Origin: Cyanobium sp. Cruz CV13-4-11
GTDB lineage: Bacteria; Cyanobacteriota; Cyanobacteriia; PCC-6307; Cyanobiaceae
DNA: 58,463 nucleotides
Assembly (NCBI RefSeq): GCF_024346055.1
Contig: NZ_JAGQCH010000020.1
Location: 1 to 58,463, forward strand
Reading direction: 5' to 3'
A program made the position numbers and the translations under genes. Under the pieces are notes generated by a model. That model saw only the letters and a list, made by a program, of their open reading frames with translations. It was not told where the DNA came from and made no database searches. Positions 34,527-42,996 of this stretch are shown one piece after another. Within the stretch, counting starts at the first letter, position 1. Every line of letters begins with the position of its first letter.

Positions 34527-35041
34527 ATGAGCGTCACTCGCATTCAGCCCAGGCGTCGCTTTTCTCTCTTTGAGTGGAAGGAGATCGTTGAATATCGCGA
34601 CCTCCTGTATTACCTGTCGCTTCGCGACATCAAGCTGCGCTACAAGCAGACGAGTCTTGGAGCGGTCTGGGTTGGCATCTGCTGGCCGCGCCGTTCTTTT
34701 TGCAGGCGGCGTTCCTGATGGGCCTGGGCCTGACGCTGATCGTGGCCTCGCTCACTGTTTATCATCGCGACTTCGGCTATGCAGTGCCCTTTGTTCTGCA
34801 GGCCTGGAATTATCTGACTCCGATTGTCTACTCGTCTTCCTTGAGTCCTGAGCGATGGCAGTTCTTGTATTCCCTCAACCCAACGGTGGGGTTGATTGAG
34901 GGATTCCGCTGGTCAGTGCTTGGTGGTGTCCCTATCACCTTCACCATGATGGCCAGCATGGTGTCTGGGCTGGTCGCCTCCCTGGTGATCGGCATGGCCG
35001 TGTTCCAGAAGATTGAAAGGGGCTTTGCGGATATCGTATGA
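34527..35041 (+). pseudogene. ABC-2 type polysaccharide export permease (Wzm), internal deletion
   Basis: The start at 34527 reads MSVTRIQPRRRFSLFEWKEI, then YRDLLYYLSLRDIKLRYKQT and SLGAVWVG. This is the cytoplasmic N-terminus before the first membrane helix of Wzm-type permeases. At about 34676 the sequence jumps, in a different frame, to LLAAPFFLQAAFLMGLGLTL and runs to the normal C-terminus with YHRDFGYAVPFVLQAWNYLT and VGLIEGFRW. Compared with the intact permease at 38879-39748, about 110 residues in the middle are missing, including several membrane helices, and the frame is not restored. The stop overlaps the start of the broken ATPase gene. Confidence 0.8.
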
Positions 35042-36193
35042 CTTCCACATCAGAGATTGCTGTCACGGTTCGTTCCCTGGGTAAGTCCTATAGGATTGAT
35101 CTTCTGGGCCCTGCGGGACATTGATTTCAAGGTTCCCCGCGGCAAGGTGTTTGGGGTGATCGGCCGGAATGGGGCGGGCAAGAGTATCCTGTTGAAGATC
35201 CTGTCCCGGATCACGGAGCCCACCACCGGTATGGCCGAGATTCGCGGCCGGGTGGGGTCGCTGCTGGAGATGGGTACCGGTTTTCACCCCGAGCTCAGCG
35301 GCCGCGAGAACATCTACCTCAATGGCACGCTGCTGGGAATGCGACGCCGGCAGATCGATCGGGTCTTCGATGCGATCGTTGATTTTGCCGAAGTGCACCG
35401 TTTCATCGACACCCCGGTGAAGCGCTATTCCAGCGGCATGTTCGTCCGATTGGCGTTTGCCGTCGCCGCCCACCTGGAGCCGGACATCCTGATCATCGAT
35501 GAAGTGCTGGCGGTGGGCGATCTTCAGTTTCAATAAAAATGCCTCGGCAAGATGAAGGATGTCACCGGGCAGGGTCGAACGATTCTTTTTGTCAGCCACA
35601 GTCTCAGCACGGTCAACAGCCTCTGCGATTCATGCATGCTGCTGGAGAATGGCAGGGTCACGCAGATCGGCCCCACGGAATCCGTCACGGCCTCCTATCT
35701 CGCCAGCAGCGAGGAGACGGCCGGCTCGCTGCTCGATCTCACGGAGGAGCCTCCGGGGGATTCCTCCTGTTGCATGCTCGGGGCCCGGCTGGTCGATCGG
35801 GCGGGGGAAAGCCCTAGCTATGCCTCCATCGACCATGAATTGTGCCTGGAAATGACTTATGAGGTCCTTGAAGTTCTTGCCTCGCCAGTGATTCCAAACT
35901 TCCATTTCTTCATTGGAGGGCAATGTGCCTTCATCATGGGTCCGCGCCAGCCGTCTCCGGTGTCCACCGGTCGTCATGTGGCGACGGTCTGGGTGCCTGC
36001 TGGGTTGTTCAATGAAGGGACCTACTCCGTGAACTTTGCGGCCACCTCGATGGCGCCCCAGTGCGTTCACTTCCACGTTCAGGACAGCTTCTGCTTTCAG
36101 GTGATTGAGGATCTCCACGATGAGGCGCGGCATGGTTATGTCCATCAGGTGCCCGGGGCGGTAAGACCACAACTCAACTGGAATCTGGAGTGA
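35038..36193 (+). pseudogene. polysaccharide ABC exporter ATPase (Wzt), frameshift and nonsense
   Basis: ATG 35038 opens with [20 protein letters not shown] and stops within ~30 codons. In another frame [14 protein letters not shown] resumes from ~35105, so the linking ~30-40 residues and the frame are lost. The ATPase part then has Walker A GRNGAGKS (the next residue is I instead of the usual T), [16 protein letters not shown] as signature and [12 protein letters not shown] as Walker B. At 35534-35536 a TAA stands where related proteins read QFQKKCLGKM (here QFQ, stop, KCLGKM). The C-terminal sugar-binding domain continues in frame to 36193. Neither half can make a complete ATPase. It pairs with the broken permease upstream. 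Confidence 0.85.
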
Positions 36194-36257
36194 ACGATGC
36201 CACTGGTGATCGGGGTGGCTTCGTGGGACAATCAGGCTTGGATCTGGAGATGACAGG

Positions 36258-37244
36258 ATGCGCTCCCTTCTCGGCAGAATCAGGAGAAAGCTCTCAAGGG
36301 TCCGTAGCCAGATCACCAGCCCGCCATCGACGACGGAGAAGCAGGCTATTCGCCGCCTCAGGGATCATCCTCGCAGCCTGGTGCTCTGGTTGGATCTGAT
36401 TGGTCTGAGCGCGCCCGGGATGCCGGAGGCCGTCCGTGATCAGATTCGATCCCATGACCTGACACGAACGGGAATCATCCTTGGTTTCAAGGATGAACTG
36501 GAAAGTCGTATGGGTGCTGATCTTGAAGCTGCCTACAAGCGACTGGAGGCTGAGTCGGCGGCATTGGTCTGTGCCGATGTTGTGGCGGAGATGATTCGTC
36601 TCAAGACGATTGCCCAGTGCCGGGATGCCCATGCTGAAGGGAACTATTACAGGGATGCCGAGCCCTTCATGCAGAAACAGTGGGATGGGATGATCTGGCC
36701 CATCATCCAGAACCTCGACTTCCAGCATGTGCTTGAGCTGGCGCCGGGCCATGGCCGAAACACAGAGTTTCTTCGTCGTCTAGCCTCATGCATCACCCTG
36801 GTCGATGTGAATCCCAATTGCATCGAGGCCTGCCGGAAGCGTTTTGGTGAGCGTGTCGACGGATGCCAGTTCCGGTACTTCGTGACCGACGGTGATTCCC
36901 TGGCCATGATCGACTCCGAATCCCAGACTCTGGTGTATTCCTTTGATTCCATGGTTCATTTCGATTCGTCTGTGGTCAAGGCCTATCTGCATGAGATTGT
37001 GCGCGTCTTGCGCCCCGGTGGAAGTGCTTTTCTTCACCATTCCAACTACGGAACAGTCGCTCCCAACAGCGACTGGGCGCACAACCACGGCAACCGAAGC
37101 GACATGACAGCCGAGCGGATGCGGGCGTTCGCCTCCGAGGCGGGGCTGGAGGTGACGTTCCAGAGACTCAGCGGTCTGGCCGATGGCTGGGGCCTGGAGG
37201 ATCTCGATGCCTTCAGTGTGCTGCGGCGTCCCGACGGCCCCTGA
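36258..37244 (+). CDS. class I SAM-dependent methyltransferase
   Basis: The 328-residue protein has a basic N-terminus (MRSLLGRIRRKLSRVRSQI), a helical region of ~130 residues and then a Rossmann methyltransferase domain. VLELAPGHGRNTEFLRRLA is the SAM loop, ITLVDVNPNCIEACRKRF the acidic strand, and LVYSFDSMVHFDSSVVKAYL leads to EIVRVLRPGGSAFLHHSNYG, which carries the LRPGG motif. The substrate cannot be named; the position between export genes and sugar genes suggests a surface-polysaccharide methyl group, possibly a chain-terminating one. It is the only complete gene among the decayed set 34.5-38.9 kb. Confidence 0.8.
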   Translation: MRSLLGRIRRKLSRVRSQITSPPSTTEKQAIRRLRDHPRSLVLWLDLIGLSAPGMPEAVRDQIRSHDLTRTGIILGFKDELESRMGADLEAAYKRLEAESAALVCADVVAEMIRLKTIAQCRDAHAEGNYYRDAEPFMQKQWDGMIWPIIQNLDFQHVLELAPGHGRNTEFLRRLASCITLVDVNPNCIEACRKRFGERVDGCQFRYFVTDGDSLAMIDSESQTLVYSFDSMVHFDSSVVKAYLHEIVRVLRPGGSAFLHHSNYGTVAPNSDWAHNHGNRSDMTAERMRAFASEAGLEVTFQRLSGLADGWGLEDLDAFSVLRRPDGP

Positions 37245-37283
37245 GATGGAAGGCCCAGCATCCAAGCCAGTGCCATCGAGGGT

Positions 37284-37718
37284 GTGCTGGAGATCAAGCG
37301 GATCCCCTTCACGGATCAGCGGGGGCACTTCCTCAATCTGTTCCGAAGGAACGATGGGTCGGAGATCTGGGGGGATCGGCCGATCGAGCAGGTCAACCTC
37401 AGCCACAACATCCGACGGGGAACCATCCGTGGCCTGCACCTGCAGCGGGGCCAACCTCCGGAAGTGCGTCTGGTCACCTGCGTGAAGGGGCGGGTCTGGG
37501 ATGTGGCCGCCGACCTCCGGGAGGCGTCGACAACCCGTGGCGAGTGGCATGGGGTAGACAGCGCCGAGGCGGGCAACTCCCTGCTGATCCCCACGGGATG
37601 TGCCCATGGCTTCCAGGTCCTGGAGCCGGACAGCACCGCCAGCAGCAGCAGCGATACCAGGCCGGAAAGTGAAAGCCTCGCCATATCCGGGCATCCGGAA
37701 TCGCCTGGAGGTGGCTGA
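37284..37718 (+). pseudogene. dTDP-sugar 3,5-epimerase-like protein, C-terminus damaged
   Basis: The GTG start at 37284 opens an RmlC-type cupin, with IKRIPFTDQRGHFLNLFRRN, EQVNLSHNIRRGTIRGLHLQ (the histidine-containing turn), VRLVTCVKGRVWDVAADLRE and LLIPTGCAHGFQVLEPDS. After this point intact epimerases continue with a YLHS-Y-P-E-GIRWDDP-like segment; here it reads as STASSSSDTRPESESLAI and ends after 144 residues, about 35 short. The change looks like accumulated small lesions after ~37620. The catalytic histidine region remains, but the strand closing the cupin is gone. It may be a remnant of the older locus. Confidence 0.65.
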
Positions 37719-37904
37719 TCAGGTCGAGATCGCTTGAGGCGTCAGGGGTTTCAGGTACAGGGTTGAGGCCAGGCCGCCGACCTCATCCCTTCCTGACAAC
37801 CCAGGCAAGAGACCATGGGACTGAGTTAAATCAGTCCTCGCCTGAAGAGGATCTCGGGTCTGACATGATGCTGAAGGCGCTGACGTGGCACTGCAGCTCA
37901 GCTC
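37719..37904. other. intergenic, nothing recognised
   Basis: No gene, repeat or clear terminator was seen between the truncated epimerase and the zinc-ribbon-like hypothetical gene. Confidence 0.4.
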
Positions 37905-38375
37905 GTGCTCGCCGCCCGCGATCGCTGGATTGTTGTGACTGCATCAAGTTCCTCTGCCGCCCCCAGCCCTCGCAGCAGGCGCCGATCCCGCAAACGGCAG
38001 CTGTTCTGCCCTGCCCATGCCGATCATTTGCTGGCGGGGGGCGGCAAACGCTATTTCTTGCACCTGCTCAGTGCCGAGGAGCTCACCCAGAGGGGCATGA
38101 AAGCCGCCAAGGCCAAACTGCTGATCAGCGCCTACCCCGTCTTCACCCTCAGCGACGAGTGGCTGGAGGAACTGTTCTGCCCCCAGTGCGGCCTGGCTCG
38201 ATGGTGCCATGTGGTGCGCCATAACCGGGTGCACCACACGGTGCGCTGGGCGCCTCGTGAGCTGTGGGAGCAGGTGGCCCATGTTGATCCTCTACAGGCC
38301 AACCCAAGCGTGAGCGACTACAGCCGGCGTGAGGCCCGGCGCGCCAACAGCAACACACGCTACTGGGACCCTTAA
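37905..38375 (+). CDS. hypothetical protein with CxxH / CxxC metal-site pattern
   Basis: The function is not recognised. The 156-residue frame has a basic, serine-rich start (SPRSRRRSRKRQ), then LFCPAHADHLLAGGGKRYFL with C35-x2-H38, and later ELFCPQCGLARWCHVVRHNR with C92-x2-C95, a likely zinc site built from the two halves. The C-terminus is polar (SVSDYSRREARRANSNTRYW). The start is uncertain: GTG 37905 is the first possibility, and GTG 37935 gives MTASSSSAAPSPRSRRRS and is equally plausible. The regular zinc pattern and even codon use make it a real gene. It sits among decayed glycan genes without an obvious link to them. Confidence 0.6.
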   Translation: MLAARDRWIVVTASSSSAAPSPRSRRRSRKRQLFCPAHADHLLAGGGKRYFLHLLSAEELTQRGMKAAKAKLLISAYPVFTLSDEWLEELFCPQCGLARWCHVVRHNRVHHTVRWAPRELWEQVAHVDPLQANPSVSDYSRREARRANSNTRYWDP

Positions 38376-38399
38376 GACTCAAGCCCCTTTCCCCAATAT

Positions 38400-38570
38400 C
38401 GATCAATTCAGCCGCCCGTCGTCCATGCCATTCAGTCCAGCTCCCGCATCTTCATCACCGGCGGCACCGGTTGCTTCGGCAAGGCCTTCATTACCGAACA
38501 TCTCTGCTTCTACTTCTGGTGCATGCACAGCATCGAATGCGCTCTATGAGGGGCAGAATCAGGCCGTACC
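38400..38570 (+). pseudogene. UDP-GlcNAc 4,6-dehydratase-like N-terminal fragment
   Basis: One frame reads SRIFITGGTGCFGKAFITEH, which matches the first strand and NAD-binding loop of PseB/CapD-type dehydratases (ILITGGTGSFGKAF). It has no start codon in frame and stops after ~35 further codons near 38550. Nothing downstream resembles the rest of the enzyme. It is the head of a destroyed nucleotide-sugar gene. Confidence 0.5.
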
Positions 38571-38616
38571 TCCGCTATGACTTCCACGACGACCAGCGGA
38601 TCCTGGGGACTGAGAA

Positions 38617-38850
38617 TTGGTGAGTGGCCTCTCCAGAGATGAACAGATCGACTGCATCAAGTGGGGCCGGGTCATGCGCGACTGGCTCCTCGGCGACGAT
38701 CCGCTCCTGTTCAGGGTTCTGTACCGCAAGTACGCTCTTGCGGCGGTGTTCCGGGGCGAGCTTCCCTCTGAACCGTCCGGTCGCCCAGCCGGAAGGAACC
38801 CCGAAGCCGCCGCCACCCGCCAACATCCTGCGCAACCAGCCCCCGCATGA
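38617..38850 (+). CDS. small hypothetical frame, possibly part of a broken gene
   Basis: A 77-codon frame from TTG 38617 contains SRDEQIDCIKWGRVMRDWLL and DPLLFRVLYRKYALAAVFRG, which look like real amphipathic protein sequence, followed by a proline/arginine-rich end. The segment just upstream, in a shifted frame, reads RIRPYLRYDFHDDQRILGTENW, so the true gene may have begun earlier and been frameshifted near 38600. No family is recognised. It lies 28 bases before the intact permease gene. Confidence 0.35.
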   Translation: MVSGLSRDEQIDCIKWGRVMRDWLLGDDPLLFRVLYRKYALAAVFRGELPSEPSGRPAGRNPEAAATRQHPAQPAPA

Positions 38851-38878
38851 CAGCTAGCCCACTCCCATTGGAGGTTTG

Positions 38879-39748
38879 ATGCCCACCACCCGCGCCCGCC
38901 GCGCCACCAGCAGCCGCGACCCCGCCAACCAATGGCTGGTGCTCGAGCCCAACGGGATCGAGGAGCAATACTGGAAAGACCTTTGGCGCTACAGGGAGCT
39001 GTTCGCAATCCTGGCTTGGCGCGACATCGCCGTGCGCTACAAGCAGACCTTCATCGGTGTGGGCTGGGCGCTGATCCGCCCGTTCCTCACGATGGTGGTA
39101 TTCACGGTGATCTTTGGCCGGCTGGCCAGGTTGCCCAGCCAGGGGGATGCCCCCTATGCGTTGCTGGTGTTTGCCGGCGTTCTGCCCTGGCAGTTCTTCA
39201 GCACGGCATTGAGCAGCTGCTCCGAGAGCCTGACTTCCAATGTAAACCTGCTTTCCAAGGTGTATTTCCCGCGGTTGATTGTGCCGGCGGCAGCGGTGAT
39301 CACCAGCTTCGTGGATTTCCTTTTCTCGTTTGGCATCCTGTTGGTGCTGATGCTGTGGTTTCAGTGGTGGCCCAGCTGGCGGCTGCTCACCTTGCCGCTA
39401 TGGGTGGCCGTGGCTTTCGCGGCCAGCATGGGAGCCGGGCTGTTGCTGGCCAGCCTGAATGTGCAATACCGCGACTTCCGCTATTTGGTGCCGTTTCTGG
39501 TGCAATTCGGCTTCTATATAAGCCCTGTGGGCTTCTCCAGCGCGATCGTGCCCGCCAAATGGCAGCTGCTCTATGCGCTCAACCCGATGGTGGGGGTGAT
39601 TGAGGGGTTCCGCTGGGCGATCATCGGCCAAGGTGCGCTGATCAACCCGATCGGCTTCTGGCTGTCGATGGGTGTCACGGCGCTGCTTCTGGTGATGGGC
39701 ATTCGCCAGTTCCGGCAGATGGAAAAACGTTTTGCGGATGTGATCTGA
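38879..39748 (+). CDS. wzm: ABC-2 type polysaccharide export permease (Wzm)
   Basis: Wzm forms the inner-membrane channel of ABC-dependent O-antigen or capsule export. ATG 38879 is preceded by GGAGG (38870-38874) at a good distance. The 289-residue protein has the cytoplasmic start with YWKDLWRYRELFAILAWRDI and AVRYKQTFIGVGWALIRPFL, then about six membrane helices, including MVVFTVIFGRLARLP, LVFAGVLPWQFFSTALSSCS, and the C-terminal VGVIEGFRWAIIGQG and QFRQMEKRFADVI. All expected blocks are present without lesions. It is one base from wzt. Substrate and length control depend on the attached ATPase domain. Confidence 0.92.
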   Translation: MPTTRARRATSSRDPANQWLVLEPNGIEEQYWKDLWRYRELFAILAWRDIAVRYKQTFIGVGWALIRPFLTMVVFTVIFGRLARLPSQGDAPYALLVFAGVLPWQFFSTALSSCSESLTSNVNLLSKVYFPRLIVPAAAVITSFVDFLFSFGILLVLMLWFQWWPSWRLLTLPLWVAVAFAASMGAGLLLASLNVQYRDFRYLVPFLVQFGFYISPVGFSSAIVPAKWQLLYALNPMVGVIEGFRWAIIGQGALINPIGFWLSMGVTALLLVMGIRQFRQMEKRFADVI

Positions 39749-39749
39749 G

Positions 39750-41153
39750 ATGAGCAGCTCAGATGTGGTGATCCGTGTTGAGGGTGTGGGCAAGAAATAC
39801 GCCCTCCATCACGAGAAGGCTAAGAGCTACACCGCCCTGCGCGATGTGGCGGCGCGTCAGGCCCAGTCATTGGGCCGGTGGCTGAATCCCTTCACTCTGG
39901 CGGGGCAACTGCGCAAAGCCCAGGGCCAGGCCGCTCTTGAGCGCGCCGATAGCGAGGAAGACTTCTGGGCTCTTAAGGATGTGAGCTTCGAGGTCCGGCG
40001 CGGCGAGCGGGTGGGGATCATCGGCCGTAATGGGGCAGGCAAGAGCACCCTGCTCAAGATCCTGAGCCGCATCACCGAACCCACCAAGGGCCGTGTGGAG
40101 ATCAGGGGCCGGGTGGCGAGCCTGCTGGAGGTGGGCACGGGCTTTCATCCCGAGCTCACAGGCAGGGAGAACATCTATCTGAATGGCGCCATCCTGGGGA
40201 TGAGCAGGCAAATGATCCGATCAAAGTTTGATGAGATCATTGATTTCGCTGAAGTTGAGCGATTTCTTGATACACCTGTCAAACGCTATTCGTCCGGAAT
40301 GTATGTGCGCCTCGCCTTTGCTGTCGCGGCTCACCTCGAGCCGGAAATCTTGATTCTCGACGAGGTGTTGGCGGTCGGCGATATCGGTTTTCAGAAGAAG
40401 TGTCTTGCGCGCATGGAGAAAACGGCGGAAAGTGGCCGTACGATCCTTTTCGTAAGTCACTCCATGGCAGCTGTCAAGACGCTATGTGACAAGTCTATGT
40501 ATCTCAATCGGGGCGTGGTCGCAGGTTTCGGGGAAACATCGAAAATGATTAGCCACTACATTGCTGACGCCTTACCAACAGACGACAATGATTTTCCTGT
40601 CAGACTTTTCCCTGATGCCCCGGAAAAGCCAGCGGTTATCAGGCGGGTGGCTGTTGTCGATGATGCCGGTCTGCCGGAACGCTCCTTTGGGATGGACGCC
40701 CAGATCTGGCTTGAAATCGATTACGAGTTAAAGCGCGATGCACGGGACTGCATGGTGATCTTTTCCGTCAGTCGGGATGGTGTCTATATTTATCAGTCGC
40801 ACGATACTGATCGAAATGAGTCCTTACTTGATGGTCGGGTTGCGGGGTGCTATCGGGCAAGAGTCCCTTTGCCGAAGAGACTCCTCACGGCTGGTACCTA
40901 TCTGGTCTATCCGGCGATTACCATCGGACACAGTGGTCAGTACGGCCACGACGGACGTCCAGATGCCCTTTCCTTCGAGATATCGGAGGATGACCAACCG
41001 ATGGGAATTGAACGCAAGGGTTACTCGTATGCGCGCGGCGCATTGATCGTTGCCGAACCCGCTTGGGAGGTTGGTACCATAGATGCAGCCCTATGGCGCA
41101 ATCCAACGACCCAGTTGCCATCGCCAGCAGGGTACAAACATGGCCAAGCCTGA
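39750..41153 (+). CDS. wzt: polysaccharide ABC exporter ATPase with C-terminal sugar-recognition domain (Wzt)
   Basis: Wzt drives export and reads the end of the finished glycan. In the 467-residue protein the ATPase has Walker [10 protein letters not shown] at 92-100, signature [17 protein letters not shown] at ~179-195, Walker [13 protein letters not shown] at ~199-210 and the switch histidine in FVSHSMAAVK. From ~265 a beta-sandwich C-terminal domain (about 190 residues, with AQIWLEIDYELKRDARDCMV) should bind the polymer end. Base and codon use changes visibly at ~40,180-40,230: GC-rich before, more AT-rich after, suggesting that the second half came with the downstream cluster. The gene overlaps the next methyltransferase by 14 bases. 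Confidence 0.92.
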   Translation: MSSSDVVIRVEGVGKKYALHHEKAKSYTALRDVAARQAQSLGRWLNPFTLAGQLRKAQGQAALERADSEEDFWALKDVSFEVRRGERVGIIGRNGAGKSTLLKILSRITEPTKGRVEIRGRVASLLEVGTGFHPELTGRENIYLNGAILGMSRQMIRSKFDEIIDFAEVERFLDTPVKRYSSGMYVRLAFAVAAHLEPEILILDEVLAVGDIGFQKKCLARMEKTAESGRTILFVSHSMAAVKTLCDKSMYLNRGVVAGFGETSKMISHYIADALPTDDNDFPVRLFPDAPEKPAVIRRVAVVDDAGLPERSFGMDAQIWLEIDYELKRDARDCMVIFSVSRDGVYIYQSHDTDRNESLLDGRVAGCYRARVPLPKRLLTAGTYLVYPAITIGHSGQYGHDGRPDALSFEISEDDQPMGIERKGYSYARGALIVAEPAWEVGTIDAALWRNPTTQLPSPAGYKHGQA

Positions 41154-42039
41154 CATTCCAACGGATCATCAGGGATTGGGGCGATGCCGACTGTGTGGCG
41201 GCGCGGTCGCTCCCACTGGACATGCCTCTGGGGACCGCCCTAACCTGCCCGTCGGAAAATGCAACGATTGCGGGCTGATCCAGTTGATGAACTTTGATCA
41301 TGTCTGTCTTGATCATTACCGCGATGATTGCTATTTCCCCGAAGACTTGGCCAAAGCTTATGCCAGGGAGGCCCACTGGAATATCAATCGCATAGGAAGG
41401 ATCAAGACTGAGCTACCTGATCATCGGCGCAGGCGGGCACTTGACTTTGGCTGTGGCGTCGGCGGTTTCCTGCTCCGTGCAGGCCCCGAGTTCGAGTATT
41501 TGGTTGGATTCGATCTCAGCGCCAGAATGTCGGCAAATCATCGGGACTCCGGTGCGAACTGCGTTAGCTGCCTTGATGATGTTCCGAGCGACATAGATAC
41601 GCTGATTCTGTTTCATGTCCTTGAGCACGTCATCGACCCTTGGGATCTTCTCGCCAATCTTGTCCAGCGATTCACGGCTGTCGATCGTGTGGTTGTGGAG
41701 GTTCCAAATGGCGCTGAACTTCTGATTGAATCTTTTGAACTTCCTCCCTATAGAGAGACGCATTTCAGTTCTGATCACCTGTACTATTTCACCAATCGCA
41801 CACTCGGCATGGTTATGGAAAGGGCTGGACTACGCGTTCTGGTCGATACCCAATTGCAGCGCTATACGCTGGGTAACACACTTGGCTGGCTTGCCGAAGG
41901 CAAGGGCGGCGGGCAGAACCGTAGGCCATTGTTTAACGGTGCAGAGTTTCATCGCGCCTATGAGTCGGCACTCGCAGAGGCCGGCCTGGCCGACTCTGTA
42001 TTGATGATCTGCGAGCCATTGCGGGGACACGGAAACTGA
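41140..42039 (+). CDS. class I methyltransferase with N-terminal zinc-binding domain
   Basis: ATG 41140 gives 299 residues. C16, C19, C41 and C44 (CRLCGG and CNDCGLIQL) form the N-terminal zinc site of the Methyltransf_13 type seen in sugar C-methyltransferases. The SAM loop ALDFGCGVGGFLLRAG starts at ~100 and TLILFHVLEHVIDPWDLLAN is the post-motif. In C-3 or C-methyltransferases of deoxysugars a C-terminal domain follows; this one is shorter, so an O-methyl or partial role is also possible. The frame is open to 41083, but those codons lie inside wzt. It is the first gene after the exporter, so it could be the chain-end methyl donor recognised by Wzt. Confidence 0.85.
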   Translation: MAKPDIPTDHQGLGRCRLCGGAVAPTGHASGDRPNLPVGKCNDCGLIQLMNFDHVCLDHYRDDCYFPEDLAKAYAREAHWNINRIGRIKTELPDHRRRRALDFGCGVGGFLLRAGPEFEYLVGFDLSARMSANHRDSGANCVSCLDDVPSDIDTLILFHVLEHVIDPWDLLANLVQRFTAVDRVVVEVPNGAELLIESFELPPYRETHFSSDHLYYFTNRTLGMVMERAGLRVLVDTQLQRYTLGNTLGWLAEGKGGGQNRRPLFNGAEFHRAYESALAEAGLADSVLMICEPLRGHGN

Positions 42040-42989
42040 AACTCCTCATCGTTGGTGGTGGACGCATGGGTCAACGGCACCTCATAGGAGCGTTGGGCCT
42101 CGTCCAGGAGATCAGCCTCGTCGAGCCGGTTTCTGAGGCACGTGAGGCGTGCCGCAAGCTTGCCGACAATAGGGTTGTCGTTTACGACTCGCTTGCAGCC
42201 ATCGTTGATGGTGTGCGATTTGACCTGATCATCCTGAGCGCGACAGCTGCGGACCGCTTTGCGCAGTTCGAGTGGGCGTGTAGCCGGACAAGGAAAATAT
42301 TGGTCGAGAAGCCGCTCGAACAGTCCCGCGCGCGCTGCCGCGATATCTTCGCCCTGGCCGATGTCCCGGGCCTTGAGGTTTGGATAAACCATTACCGGCG
42401 CAGCCTTCGTGGATATGACACGCTCAGAGCAGCCGGTGGGCCCTACATGATCACCGTGTCTTCAGGCGCGATGGGGCTCGGCTGTAATGGCATCCACTGG
42501 ATCGACTTCGCGCTTCACTTGACGGGACAGTCCACCGGTAAGCTGCTCTTTGGCGAGATTGATCCGGAAGAGATACGCAGCGGACGGGGCACACAATTCC
42601 GGGACTATGGCGGGCGTGGCCTGTTTGCTTTTCCGGATGGCTCCCGCCTCGTTTTGTCGTCGATGGCGGCAAGCTCAGCACCCACCACGCTGTCGATCAT
42701 TACACCGAACAGCCATTGGCTCATTGACCAGACAACGGACCGTGCTTTCGTGCATGAGAGGCCTGAGGCCGTCACCCACCCAACCTATCTATACGGTAAG
42801 GACTACGCGACGACGGAGCGAAGCGAATTGGAGTACTTCGACCTTTCGGCATTCACGCGGGTCTTCATCGACTCCCTGCAGCAAGGCAGAGAGCCGCCGC
42901 AGCCCCGGCTCTTGGAAGTGGCTGGTGCCTACGATATGCTTTTCGACCTGCTCGAATGCAGCAGTCAGCATAAGTTCGACTTCACATGA
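42036..42989 (+). CDS. Gfo/Idh/MocA-family oxidoreductase, probably with non-standard start
   Basis: The protein is a NAD(P)-dependent sugar oxidoreductase. The Rossmann start LKLLIVGGGRMGQRHLIGAL begins with CTG 42036, overlapping the preceding stop in CTGA. The first ATG is at 42066, inside the G-x-G-x-x-G loop, and would give a protein without its first strand. No ATG, GTG or TTG is available in this frame between the preceding gene and 42066, so CTG at 42036 is proposed. EKPLEQS (~75-85 after the loop) is the EKP catalytic motif, and NHYRRSLRGYDTLR, GIHWIDFALHLTG with the H-x-x-D pattern, and FTRVFIDSLQQGREPP are family features. The total would be 317 residues. Confidence 0.8.
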   Translation: MKLLIVGGGRMGQRHLIGALGLVQEISLVEPVSEAREACRKLADNRVVVYDSLAAIVDGVRFDLIILSATAADRFAQFEWACSRTRKILVEKPLEQSRARCRDIFALADVPGLEVWINHYRRSLRGYDTLRAAGGPYMITVSSGAMGLGCNGIHWIDFALHLTGQSTGKLLFGEIDPEEIRSGRGTQFRDYGGRGLFAFPDGSRLVLSSMAASSAPTTLSIITPNSHWLIDQTTDRAFVHERPEAVTHPTYLYGKDYATTERSELEYFDLSAFTRVFIDSLQQGREPPQPRLLEVAGAYDMLFDLLECSSQHKFDFT

Positions 42990-42996
42990 TTAAGAT

